Of a DNA stretch of 64,000 nt, positions 28,042-35,872 are shown piece after piece; the first letter of the stretch is position 1, and each line of letters opens with the position of its first letter. A program made the translations under genes and the position numbers. The notes under the pieces were generated by a model. It did no database searches. It was not told where the DNA came from and was given only the letters and a program-made list of their open reading frames with translations. Source of the stretch: Sphingomonas insulae (GTDB lineage: Bacteria; Pseudomonadota; Alphaproteobacteria; Sphingomonadales; Sphingomonadaceae); contig NZ_CP048422.1 in assembly GCF_010450875.1 (NCBI RefSeq), forward strand, positions 675,001 to 739,000, in the 5' to 3' direction.

Positions 28042-28980
28042 TCAGGGGCGATGCCATAACCCTCGATCGCGCGGCACGTCCGGCAACGCGGACCGGCCTC
28101 GCGCATCGACCCACGCCTTGGCGATGAAGCGCAACTTGTCCGCCTTCGACGTCGTGACCCGCGCGTCCCACGCCCGTTCGCCGCGACCGGCGACCGTCCG
28201 CCCGATCGCCCCATAGATCTCCGCCGCGGCCAGCACCGCCCAGGCGGATCGGAACGGCAAGGCCCGCGTGCCGATCCGCGCGCTGGCCTCGAACTGCGCG
28301 GCGCGGTCGGTCAGCCGGCGCGACAGGACCGCCAGCTTCGCCCGATCCGCCATCACCGCATCGGGCGCGATCCCCAGTTCCGCGAGCCACGCGGTCGGCA
28401 GGTAGCAGCGCCCCGCCGCGGCATCCTCCTCCAGGTCGCGTGCGATGTTCGCCAGCTGGAATGCCAGCCCCAGGTCGCACGCCCGCGTCAGCACCGCATC
28501 GTCGTCGGGCGACACACCCATGATCACCGCCATCATGCAGCCGACGACGCCGGCGACATGATAGCAATAGGTGAGCAGGTCGTCCTCGGTCCGCGGCCGC
28601 CAGCCTTGCGCGTCCAGCCGGAACCCCTGGATCAGATCGTGGGCATAGCGTGCCGGCAACCGCGTCTCGGCAGCGACGATCCGCAGCGCGTCGAAGGCGG
28701 GGATGCCGATCACCGCGCCCGCCAGGGCGGCATCGGTCAGCGTCGCCATCGCCGCGATCCGGGCGGGCGCATCCTCGACCACCGACATGGTATGGCCATG
28801 GTCCTGTCCGTCCGCGATATCGTCGCACGCGCGGCACCAGGCATAGAGCAGCCACGCGCGCTCGCGCGTCCGTGCATCGAACAACAGGCTCGCCGCGGCA
28901 AAGCTCTTCGATCCGCGCGCGATCGATTCGTGCGCGGTCGCGACGATCGCGTCGCGGCTGGGCAGCGCGCTAGAGGTCAG
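28042..28980 (-). CDS. crtB: Phytoene synthase CrtB, with an unusual start codon
   Basis: This is a squalene/phytoene synthase that joins two geranylgeranyl diphosphates. It has the two Asp-rich sites (CDDIADG and NIARDLEEDAAAGRCYLP) and the N-terminal SKSF motif. The SKSF segment lies upstream of the first ordinary start (TTG at 28884) and the frame there contains no ATG, GTG or TTG before a stop. The best fitting start is a CTG at 28980, preceded by GGATGAAG, overlapping the LOG-family stop by 11 bp and giving 312 aa. The start is inferred; a sequencing error is the alternative. Confidence 0.85.
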   Translation of the reverse strand: MTSSALPSRDAIVATAHESIARGSKSFAAASLLFDARTRERAWLLYAWCRACDDIADGQDHGHTMSVVEDAPARIAAMATLTDAALAGAVIGIPAFDALRIVAAETRLPARYAHDLIQGFRLDAQGWRPRTEDDLLTYCYHVAGVVGCMMAVIMGVSPDDDAVLTRACDLGLAFQLANIARDLEEDAAAGRCYLPTAWLAELGIAPDAVMADRAKLAVLSRRLTDRAAQFEASARIGTRALPFRSAWAVLAAAEIYGAIGRTVAGRGERAWDARVTTSKADKLRFIAKAWVDARGRSALPDVPRDRGLWHRP

Positions 28981-29551
28981 ACGTCTTCATCCGGACGATC
29001 GGCTGCGTCGGCACGTGGCGCGCCATCTTGTCCAGCAGGCCATCGAGCGTGTCGTCGACGATCAGCAGGTCGCGATGCTGCGGCCGCAGGAACCCGACCT
29101 CCGCCGACTTTTCCCAAAAGGCGATCAGGTGATCGTAATAGCCCGCGACGTTGAGCAGCCCGACCGGATCGGCGTGATAGCCCAGCTGCGCCCAGCTCAG
29201 CGCCTCCCACAGCTCGTCCATCGTGCCGGTGCCGCCGGGGATGGTGATGAACCCGTCGGCAAGATCGGTGAAGGCCGCCTTGCGCGCATGCATGCCCTCG
29301 ACGACGTGCAATTCGCTCAGGCCGCGGTGCGCGACCTCGGCATCGACCAGCGCCTGCGGGATCACGCCGATGACCTCGCCGCCCGCGGCCAGCGCGCTGT
29401 CCGCGATCGCACCCATCAGCCCCAGGCGCCCGCCGCCATAGACGACGCCGATGCCGCGTTCGGCCAATGTCCGCCCGATCGCGCGGGCGGATTCGATATA
29501 GACGGGGTCGGCGGGCGTGGCGGAGCCGCAATAGATGGCGAGGCGTTTCAT
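28970..29551 (-). CDS. LOG-family protein (cytokinin riboside monophosphate phosphoribohydrolase-like)
   Basis: The 193-aa Rossmann-like protein has GGGRLGLMG and the diagnostic PGGTGTMDE motif of LOG/TIGR00730 proteins, which cleave nucleoside 5'-monophosphates to base and ribose phosphate. The bacterial role is usually purine salvage or unknown. Its end overlaps the likely crtB start by 11 bp, so the two are probably expressed together. Confidence 0.85.
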   Translation of the reverse strand: MKRLAIYCGSATPADPVYIESARAIGRTLAERGIGVVYGGGRLGLMGAIADSALAAGGEVIGVIPQALVDAEVAHRGLSELHVVEGMHARKAAFTDLADGFITIPGGTGTMDELWEALSWAQLGYHADPVGLLNVAGYYDHLIAFWEKSAEVGFLRPQHRDLLIVDDTLDGLLDKMARHVPTQPIVRMKTSDL

Positions 29552-29600
29552 GGCGCAGCCGCTACGCCGATGCGGCGATGCGGGCAAGATCGGCGGGCCG

Positions 29601-30146
29601 TCATCGCCCCCGCATCCGCCAGCGATCGCGCCACATGGCAAGGTCCGCCGCCGACGCATCGGGCCGCACCGCCGCCTTGCCCTGGCGCAGCCGGGCCCGG
29701 TCGCGCTCCGGCGGGTCGACGCGCCGCACCCGCACCGCCGCCGTCCCGGCGGCCCGAATGCCCAGCAGGTCGGCCGCCCCGCGCGACAGATCGACGATGC
29801 GGCCTCGCGCGAACGGCCCGCGATCGTTGATCCGCACCAGGATCGTCCGCCCGGTCTCCAGCGACGTCACCTCGACATAGCTCGGCAGGGGCAGGGTGGT
29901 ATGCGCGCCCGCGATCGCCTTCACCCGGAACCTCTCGCCAAGGGCGGTGCGATGGCCGGATTCGGTGCCGTACCAACCGGCCAACCCGACCTCGTCGTAC
30001 AAAGGCGCGGCGGCGGGCGTGTAGGTGACGCCGCGGACCGTATAGGGCCGGCCGATCTTGACGGGAAAATCGCTGACCGGCCGATAGCGACCGCCGCAGG
30101 CGGACAGCGCAAGCGCGGCGAGGATGGCGGCATATCTAGCGTTCAT
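29601..30146 (-). CDS. rlpA: RlpA-like septal lytic transglycosylase-type lipoprotein
   Basis: The 181-aa protein has a short signal peptide ending in the lipobox LSAC, then a double-psi beta-barrel: LAGWYGTESGHRTALGERF, LPSYVEVTSLETGRTILVRINDRGPF, and GRIVDLSRGAADLLGI. RlpA cleaves denuded peptidoglycan strands at the septum in Pseudomonas. No SPOR domain is present. The ATG overlaps the stop of the DUF559 gene (ATGA). Confidence 0.85.
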   Translation of the reverse strand: MNARYAAILAALALSACGGRYRPVSDFPVKIGRPYTVRGVTYTPAAAPLYDEVGLAGWYGTESGHRTALGERFRVKAIAGAHTTLPLPSYVEVTSLETGRTILVRINDRGPFARGRIVDLSRGAADLLGIRAAGTAAVRVRRVDPPERDRARLRQGKAAVRPDASAADLAMWRDRWRMRGR

Positions 30147-30538
30147 GCATCCTTCATTCTCCCCTCCCTGGAAGGGAGGGGCCGGGGGTGGGTCGGCCCG
30201 CCGCGCTGCGCGACGGCAGCCAGGATGGCCGTCGCGACGCCGTCGGGATTGTCCACCACGTCGAAATTCCAAAAACGGATGACCCGCCAGCCGAGGCTTT
30301 CCAGGAATCGGGTCCGTGTCAGGTCGTCCGGATTATCCGCATGCTGACTTCCGTCGAATTCGATCGCCAGCCTCACGCCACGGCACGCTAGATCGATGAT
30401 GTAGCGCCCGACGGGCAGCTGCCGCGTGAACCTCGGGCGATAGCTTCGTACACGCAGCCAGATCAACCGTTCCGCCTCGGTCGCACCGGTCCGCAGCGCT
30501 CGCGCATTGACGGTCATGTAAGGTGCGATGCGCGACAT
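30143..30538 (-). CDS. DUF559-domain nuclease-fold protein between inverted repeats
   Basis: This 131-aa protein belongs to the DUF559 family, whose fold is related to very-short-patch-repair and restriction endonucleases. The core is ARALRTGATEAERLIWLRVRS, RFTRQLPVGRYIIDLACRG, LAIEFDGSQHA and ESLGWRVIRFWN, with candidate catalytic residues in D-x(n)-E-F-D. The last residues (THPRPLPSREG) are encoded by the left flanking repeat. A second in-frame ATG is at 30517. Function is uncertain; it could be a host gene or part of a mobile unit. Confidence 0.8.
   Translation of the reverse strand: MSRIAPYMTVNARALRTGATEAERLIWLRVRSYRPRFTRQLPVGRYIIDLACRGVRLAIEFDGSQHADNPDDLTRTRFLESLGWRVIRFWNFDVVDNPDGVATAILAAVAQRGGPTHPRPLPSREGRMKDA
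30159..30193. repeat. Left member of inverted repeat pair around the DUF559 gene
   Basis: CCCCTCCC and GGGAGGGG form a perfect hairpin with a 5-base loop, followed by CCGGGGGTGGGT. The unit lies in the 3' part of the DUF559 ORF and encodes its C-terminus. Its inverted partner is at 30573-30612. Confidence 0.85.
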
Positions 30539-30572
30539 CGCTAAAGGCTGGCCGATCGCGATGCGGAGAGCA

Positions 30573-30612
30573 ACCCACCCCCGGCCCTTCCCTTGGCAGG
30601 GAGGGGGGCAGG
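30573..30612. repeat. Right member of inverted repeat pair around the DUF559 gene
   Basis: It begins ACCCACCCCCGGCCCTTCCC and continues into AGGGAGGGG, forming an imperfect hairpin. Read in reverse it aligns along nearly its full length with the left copy. It lies about 35 bp upstream of the DUF559 start. No other feature is visible between this repeat and the gene ending at 30670. Confidence 0.85.
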
Positions 30613-30669
30613 ATCACCGCCCGCCCAGCATCAGCGCCGCCTCACCACTGCACATTTTGGGGAAAGACG

Positions 30670-31098
30670 TTACGACTGCGGCTCGGCCCTGTTCAACTGG
30701 TGAGCTGTGCACGCAATTTGCATAGCACCGCTCAGCACCGTATCCGGCACGACTGGTTCGTAACTCGCGTATGATGGCGCGTAGCTGTCAATGACAGTAC
30801 CATCGGCACGATAGCTGACCCGGGACATGCTTTTCGCCTGTTCCTCGTCGCATTTGAAATAATAGAGGATCCGCGCCTCGCGCGCCTTTTCGGCAGCGAC
30901 CTTGCGATAATCGATCTTCACCCAGGCCTTGATGGCTTTGCGGTTTAATATGTCGTCGACCCCCTTTACGCTGTCGAGATCGACGTACCATATCGCGCCA
31001 GTGCTTGAAGTTGCGCTGGGCATCCAGTTGGTGGCCTGTACGGATGCCGTTACAGCAATCGTGGCTATTCCAGCACTCATCATTCCAGTTCTACGCAT
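30670..31098 (-). CDS. Secreted adhesin-E-like protein
   Basis: This 142-aa protein has a signal-like N-terminus cleaving near VQATNW. The mature part matches the pattern of surface-adhesin E proteins: NW...IWYVDLDSVKG...KAWVKIDY...YYFKCDEEQAKS...YADG...IAC, with two cysteines that could pair. The base composition is visibly less GC-rich than its neighbours. It lies between the DUF559 unit and crtI, separated from crtI by only 17 bp. The function is inferred from family resemblance. Confidence 0.55.
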   Translation of the reverse strand: MRRTGMMSAGIATIAVTASVQATNWMPSATSSTGAIWYVDLDSVKGVDDILNRKAIKAWVKIDYRKVAAEKAREARILYYFKCDEEQAKSMSRVSYRADGTVIDSYAPSYASYEPVVPDTVLSGAMQIACTAHQLNRAEPQS

Positions 31099-31115
31099 CC
31101 GCTGTTCCCCCGGTT

Positions 31116-32591
31116 TCAGCGCGCTTCTAGCATCAGCGCCGCCGTTGCTTTAGCACTTCCCACCACGCCCGGAATCCCCGCGCCCGGATGCGTGCCCGCG
31201 CCGACGAAATACAGGTTGGGGATCGCATCGTCGCGGTTGTGGACGCGGAAATAGGCGCTCTGCGTCAGCACCGGCTCCAGGCTGAACGCACTGCCCAGAT
31301 GCGCCTTCAGGTCGGTCGCGAAGTCGTTCGGCGCGTAGCTGAACTTCGTCACGATCCGCTCGTGGATGTCGGGGATCAGCCGCCGCCCGACCTCGTCGAG
31401 GATGCGCTTTTCCAGGATCGGCCCCACCTCGTCCCAATCCACCGGGAACTTGCCCATGTGCGGCACGGGTGCGAGCGCGTAGAAGGTCGAATGACCCTCC
31501 GGCGCCATCGACGGGTCGGTGACGGTCGGATGGTGCAGGTACAGCGAGAAATCCTCGCTCAGCACGCCGTGGTCGTAGATGTCCTCCAGCAGCCCCTTAT
31601 AGCGCGGGCCGAACAGGATCATGTGGTGCGGGATACCCGGCCACGCGCCCTTGATGCCGAAATGCACGACGAACAGCGATGGCGAATAGCTTTTGCGCTC
31701 CAGCCGCGCCCGGGTCCGCTGCGCACTGCGCGACGTCGACAGCAGGTCGCGATAGGTGTGCATGATGTCGCTGTTCGCCGCGACCGCATCCGCCTCGCCC
31801 GACCAGCCGCTGGCGCAGCGGATGCCGGTGACGCGGTCGCCCAGCGTCTCGATCGCGGTCACCGGATCGCCCAGTCGCACCGTGCCGCCGATGCGCTGGA
31901 ACTGCGCGACCATGCCTGCGACCAGCCGGTTGGTGCCGCCCTTGGCGAACCACACGCCGCCGTCGCGCTCCAGCTTGTGGATCAGCGCATAGATCGCGCT
32001 GGTCGTCATCGGGTTGCCGCCGACCAGCAAGGTGTGGAAGCTCAGCGCCTCGCGCAGCTTCTCGTTCTGCACGTATTTCGACACGATCGAATAGACCGAT
32101 CGCCACGCCTGGTATTTCGCCAGCGCCGGTGCCGCCTTGATCATCGATGCGAAGTCGAGGAACGCGACATGCCCCAGCTTCTCATAGCCTTCGCGATACA
32201 CGCCCTCGGCATATTCCAGGAACTTGTGATAACCGGCGATGTCGGCCGGGTTCAGCTTGCCGATCTCGCGCTGCAACAGCGCTTCATCGTTGGTGTAGTC
32301 GAAATTGGTCCCGTCGGGCCAGTTGAGCCGGTAGAAGGGCGTCACCGGTTCCAGTGTCACGTCCTCGGCCATGTCGCGCCCGGTCAGTTCCCACAGTTCC
32401 TGCAAACAGGCGGGATCGGTGATGACGGTCGGTCCGGCATCGAAGGTGAAGCCGTCGCGCTCCCAATAATAGGCGCGGCCACCCGGCTTGTCGCGCGATT
32501 CGACGATCGTCGTCGCCACGCCTGCCGATTGCAGCCGGATCGCGAGCGCCAGTCCACCGAATCCCGCACCGATGACGATTGCCGACTTCAT
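31116..32591 (-). CDS. crtI: Phytoene desaturase CrtI
   Basis: The 491-aa FAD-dependent desaturase begins with GAGFGGLALAIRLQ and ends with the C-terminal CrtI signature VGAGTHPGAGIPGVVGSAK. It converts phytoene to lycopene in the membrane. Chosen start is the ATG at 32591, with GGAAACGGAT just upstream; a GTG at 32603 adds four residues. It follows crtY on the same strand, with 69 bp between. Confidence 0.95.
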   Translation of the reverse strand: MKSAIVIGAGFGGLALAIRLQSAGVATTIVESRDKPGGRAYYWERDGFTFDAGPTVITDPACLQELWELTGRDMAEDVTLEPVTPFYRLNWPDGTNFDYTNDEALLQREIGKLNPADIAGYHKFLEYAEGVYREGYEKLGHVAFLDFASMIKAAPALAKYQAWRSVYSIVSKYVQNEKLREALSFHTLLVGGNPMTTSAIYALIHKLERDGGVWFAKGGTNRLVAGMVAQFQRIGGTVRLGDPVTAIETLGDRVTGIRCASGWSGEADAVAANSDIMHTYRDLLSTSRSAQRTRARLERKSYSPSLFVVHFGIKGAWPGIPHHMILFGPRYKGLLEDIYDHGVLSEDFSLYLHHPTVTDPSMAPEGHSTFYALAPVPHMGKFPVDWDEVGPILEKRILDEVGRRLIPDIHERIVTKFSYAPNDFATDLKAHLGSAFSLEPVLTQSAYFRVHNRDDAIPNLYFVGAGTHPGAGIPGVVGSAKATAALMLEAR

Positions 32592-32660
32592 ATCCGTTTC
32601 CACCCATTGATTGCCGCAGGCACCGCATCGACAGGCGCTCTTCCGCGCCCGTCAACATAC

Positions 32661-33821
32661 CTAACGCCACGCCGTCGTCCGCAACACGTTGATCGCGCGC
32701 CCCACCGGCACCGGTGGCTTGCCCGTCAGAATGCGCGCCTTGTCCTTGAGGCTCGATCGCCCGGCATAGAAGCGGGTGATGAGCATCGGGTCCAGGCGGT
32801 AGAAGCGCTCGATGATGCGCCATCGTTCCGCCGGATCGCCGGCGCGGAACATCATCGCGTTGAGCATGCGATAGAATGCCCCGCGTTTCCACGCCGTGCG
32901 TGCGTAATCGTGCGTAAACCGGGCCAGCGCCGCACCCGACAGGTCGCCGTGCGCCGCGATCCGCACCGCCAGCCGTACCGCGTCGGGCAGGGAATAGCCG
33001 GTCGCCGGCTGGAACAGCCCGGCGCGCATGCCCGCTTTGGCGACGTTGGCGCCGCTCGACCGCCAATAGGCCTCGAAATCGCCACCCAGCGTGATCGGCA
33101 GCACGCCGGCCTCGCCGCGCACCACCTCGGCGACCTCCCACCCCCTCGTCCTGGCATAATCCGCGATCCGCGTGCCGATCGCGGTGCCGTCCAGATCGGG
33201 GGTGTCGCTGTAATAGGTGTCCTCGACGAACATCCGGTCCGCCGCGAACGGCAGGCAATAGACGAAGCGATAGCCGTCGATCTGCGCGACCGTCGCATCC
33301 ATGACCCTCGGCCCGCTCGCGCCGTGCGGCTGCGCCAGCGCCAGTTCCTGGCCGACGAACTTCTGCCACCCCAGTTCCAGCACCGACAGGTCGCCCGGTC
33401 CGCGGCAGTCGATCACGCCCTTCGCCTCGATCCGGTCGCCATCGGCCAGCACCACCGCGCTCGCCGACGCCGCCAGTACCTTGCGGCCGAGCATCAGCGC
33501 GGGTTCCGGCAACCGGGCGCGGACGATCCGGTCCAGCCGCTCGCTGGTCAGCGAATAATAGGTCGCATCGATCTGCCGGGTGAGGTGGGGAAAGGCGACG
33601 TCGTATTCGCGCCACGCATGCACCACCAGCGGCGCCACCAGCCAGCGATCGGCATCGCCGACGTCGCTGCCGAAGAACGACCAGACATGGTCGCCGCCGA
33701 TCGCCGGGGCGGCATCGATGATGCGCACGTCGACGTCCGGCCGCCTGTCGCGCAGCGCCAGCGCGATCAGGCTGCCCGCCAGCCCGCCGCCGACGATGGC
33801 CACGTCGCAAGGGATCGTCAT
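32661..33821 (-). CDS. crtY: Lycopene beta-cyclase CrtY
   Basis: The 386-aa flavoprotein has the nucleotide-binding start DVAIVGGGLAGSLIALAL, the conserved HVWSFF region, VIDCRGPG, and FVEDTYYSDTP, all typical of CrtY-type cyclases. It forms the beta rings of beta-carotene. It probably shares a transcript with crtI; crtB lies about 2.1 kb further on. Start ATG 33821 is chosen at the beginning of homology. Confidence 0.95.
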   Translation of the reverse strand: MTIPCDVAIVGGGLAGSLIALALRDRRPDVDVRIIDAAPAIGGDHVWSFFGSDVGDADRWLVAPLVVHAWREYDVAFPHLTRQIDATYYSLTSERLDRIVRARLPEPALMLGRKVLAASASAVVLADGDRIEAKGVIDCRGPGDLSVLELGWQKFVGQELALAQPHGASGPRVMDATVAQIDGYRFVYCLPFAADRMFVEDTYYSDTPDLDGTAIGTRIADYARTRGWEVAEVVRGEAGVLPITLGGDFEAYWRSSGANVAKAGMRAGLFQPATGYSLPDAVRLAVRIAAHGDLSGAALARFTHDYARTAWKRGAFYRMLNAMMFRAGDPAERWRIIERFYRLDPMLITRFYAGRSSLKDKARILTGKPPVPVGRAINVLRTTAWR

Positions 33822-33904
33822 ACCCATCGCCCCGCGCCTAGCCGAAAGCGGCGTTGGAAAGAACCGGGATTTCTTCGCGCGTCCCGACGCCATAAGCTGG
33901 CCTT

Positions 33905-34414
33905 ATGATCGCACCCGCCCTTCGCACCGAACGCCTGGTCCTGCGCGGCCACGCGCCGGACGATCTCGCCGTCCTTGCCGCGATGTGGCAGGCGCCCGCG
34001 GTCTATCAGATGATCGGCGGCGCACCGCGCCCGGACGAGGAGGTGTGGATCCGCCTGCTCCGCTCGATCGGCCAGTGGCAGGCGTTCGGCTATGGCAGTT
34101 GGGTGGTGGCCGATGACACGGGCGTGGTGGGAGAGATCGGCCTGATCGAGGCGCGCCGCGCGATCGATCCGCCGCTGGCGGTGCCGGAGGTCGGCTGGAC
34201 CCTCGCCCCCGCCGCGCACGGCCGCGGCTATGCGCATGAGGCGCTTTGCGCGGCGCTCGCCTGGGCGGACGGGCAGGGGATCGTCCACACCACCTGCATC
34301 ATCGATCCGGGCAACACGCCCTCGCTGAAGCTGGCGGCGAAGGTGGGCTATGTGCCGGTGCGCGACGCGACGTACAAGGACCACCCGATCCACGTCCTAG
34401 AACGCAGGCCGTGA
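33905..34414 (+). CDS. GNAT-family acetyltransferase (RimJ/RimL-like)
   Basis: The 169-aa protein begins LRTERLVLRGHAPDD, has EVGWTLAPAAHGRGYAHEA (acetyl-CoA loop) and TTCIIDPGNTPSLKLAAKVGYV, a typical RimJ/RimL-like N-acetyltransferase. The substrate is unknown. It is divergent from crtY. Confidence 0.85.
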   Translation: MIAPALRTERLVLRGHAPDDLAVLAAMWQAPAVYQMIGGAPRPDEEVWIRLLRSIGQWQAFGYGSWVVADDTGVVGEIGLIEARRAIDPPLAVPEVGWTLAPAAHGRGYAHEALCAALAWADGQGIVHTTCIIDPGNTPSLKLAAKVGYVPVRDATYKDHPIHVLERRP

Positions 34415-34470
34415 GCGCGGGCCTTCGGGTCGGATCGAAATTCAACAGCGAGACGGCATTTGGACCAGCT

Positions 34471-34498
34471 TGCCTCCCCGGCGGAGGCCGGGGAGGCA
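34471..34498. terminator. GC hairpin after the GNAT gene
   Basis: TGCCTCCCCGG and CCGGGGAGGCA form a perfect 11-bp stem with a CGGAGG loop, about 57 bp after the GNAT stop. There is no T-run, so it may instead be a repetitive palindrome. The rest of the 34415-34634 gap is unannotated. Confidence 0.45.
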
Positions 34499-34634
34499 GA
34501 AGGCTGAATGTCGATCCGCCGCCCTGGCACGGGGGTGCCCGCGCGGCCCGGGCCGGCGCTGCGGGCGGGCGAGCGGGCGGGCGCCGGCAATTAAGTCCCT
34601 GCCATCGCGCGCCACAATCCGCTAGACCGGCGTG

Positions 34635-35450
34635 ATGCTGCTCGCCGTCACCCTGTCCGCCCTGGCGATGACGCTGATCGTCGGCGTGCGTTACCTGATC
34701 GTCTCGGGCGCGTTCGCGGCGGCGACGCGGCTGCGGCACCCCGGCCTGTATCGCGGGCTCGATGCGCAGATGCGGCGCGAGGTCACCTGGAGCCTCGCCT
34801 CCGCCGCGATCTACGGCATCCCGGCCGGCGTCCTCGCCTGGGGGTGGAAGGCGCATGGCTGGACGCGGGTGTACGCCGACGTCCATGCCTATCCGCTCTG
34901 GTACCTGCCGGTGTCCGTCGCGCTCTACCTCGTCCTCCACGATACGTGGTTCTACTGGACGCATCGCTGGATGCACCGGCCCGCGGTGTTCAAGGCGGCG
35001 CATGCGGTCCACCATGCCAGCCGCCCGCCGACCGCCTGGGCGGCGATGGCGTTCCACCCGATCGAGGCGGTGACCGGTGCTGTGGCAATTCCGCTACTGG
35101 TGCTGGCAATTCCGATCCACGTCGGCGCTCTGGGCTTCGTGCTGGCAGTCATGACGGTTATGGGCGTCACCAATCACATGGGTTGGGAAGTTTTCCCGCG
35201 GTTCATGTGGCGGGGGGCATTGGGGGGATGGCTGATCACCGCCAGCCACCATCAACGCCATCATGAACAATATGGATGCAATTATGGGCTCTACTTCCGG
35301 TTCTGGGATCGTCTGTGCGGCACCGATCGCGGCATCGGTGACTTCGCGCGGTCGCATTCCCGGGCGGCGGCGCGCCATGGCGTGGCGGATGGCCGCCCTG
35401 CTGCCCGCGGCGGCGCTGGTCCTGGGCGCGGCGCCGATCGCCCGGCTTGA
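34635..35450 (+). CDS. Fatty-acid/sterol hydroxylase-family membrane protein, possible carotenoid modifier
   Basis: About four hydrophobic helices and the histidine clusters of the FA-hydroxylase superfamily are present: HDTWFYWTHRWMH (102-114), HAVHH (123-127), NHMGW (His181) and HHQRHH (205-210), which should hold a di-iron centre. Carotenoid ring hydroxylases belong to this superfamily, and crtY/crtI are close by, but the protein does not show a clear CrtZ signature, so the substrate is open. The last 40 residues or so look low-complexity and overlap the DUF2141 signal peptide, suggesting a frameshifted or extended end. Confidence 0.7.
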   Translation: MLLAVTLSALAMTLIVGVRYLIVSGAFAAATRLRHPGLYRGLDAQMRREVTWSLASAAIYGIPAGVLAWGWKAHGWTRVYADVHAYPLWYLPVSVALYLVLHDTWFYWTHRWMHRPAVFKAAHAVHHASRPPTAWAAMAFHPIEAVTGAVAIPLLVLAIPIHVGALGFVLAVMTVMGVTNHMGWEVFPRFMWRGALGGWLITASHHQRHHEQYGCNYGLYFRFWDRLCGTDRGIGDFARSHSRAAARHGVADGRPAARGGAGPGRGADRPA

Positions 35451-35805
35451 CGTCGGCGTCGATCACATGCGCTCGGCCAAGGGGCTGCTGCGCGTCTGCC
35501 TGACCGCCGATCCGGACAATTTCCCCGCCTGCGTCGACGATGCCGATGCGATCACCCGCAACGTGCCGGCCAGCGCGCACGCGATGCGGTTCGAGGGGCT
35601 GCCGCTCGGCAATTATGCCGTGGCGGTGATCCACGACGAAAACAGCAATGCCAAGCTCGACACGTTCGCCGGCGTTCCGCGCGAAGGGTTCGGCTTTTCG
35701 CGCAATCCGGTGATCCGTTTCGGGCCGCCGCGCTTCGCCGCCGCCCGCTTCACGGTGACGAGTGATGCAAATCAGCAACAGATCACGATGCGTTACATCT
35801 TCTGA
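35377..35805 (+). CDS. DUF2141 exported protein
   Basis: The protein has a signal-like start (MAWRMAALLPAAALVLGAAP) and then a DUF2141 pattern: GLLRVCLTADPDNF...CVDDADA...FEGLPLGNYAVAVIHDENSNAKLDTFAGVPREGFGFSRNP. Such small beta-sandwich proteins are exported and of unknown role, sometimes near carotenoid genes. The ATG at 35377 lies inside the 3' end of the hydroxylase-family ORF by 74 bp, an unusually long overlap. An alternative ATG is at 35389. Confidence 0.75.
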   Translation: MAWRMAALLPAAALVLGAAPIARLDVGVDHMRSAKGLLRVCLTADPDNFPACVDDADAITRNVPASAHAMRFEGLPLGNYAVAVIHDENSNAKLDTFAGVPREGFGFSRNPVIRFGPPRFAAARFTVTSDANQQQITMRYIF

Positions 35806-35872
35806 TCCGCCGGCCCGGATAATATCGAACCCATCCGCGTTACGGCTTCGTAACAGGTTTGGAGCCTTCCCT

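Noticed and set aside
31188..33908. 906-aa plus-strand ORF over crtI and crtY
   Set aside because: Antisense shadow of the carotenoid genes, which have clear family motifs.
34635..35450. Calling the hydroxylase-family gene crtZ
   Set aside because: The family histidine clusters are present, but the sequence does not show the CrtZ-specific pattern and the tail is odd, so only the broader family is claimed.
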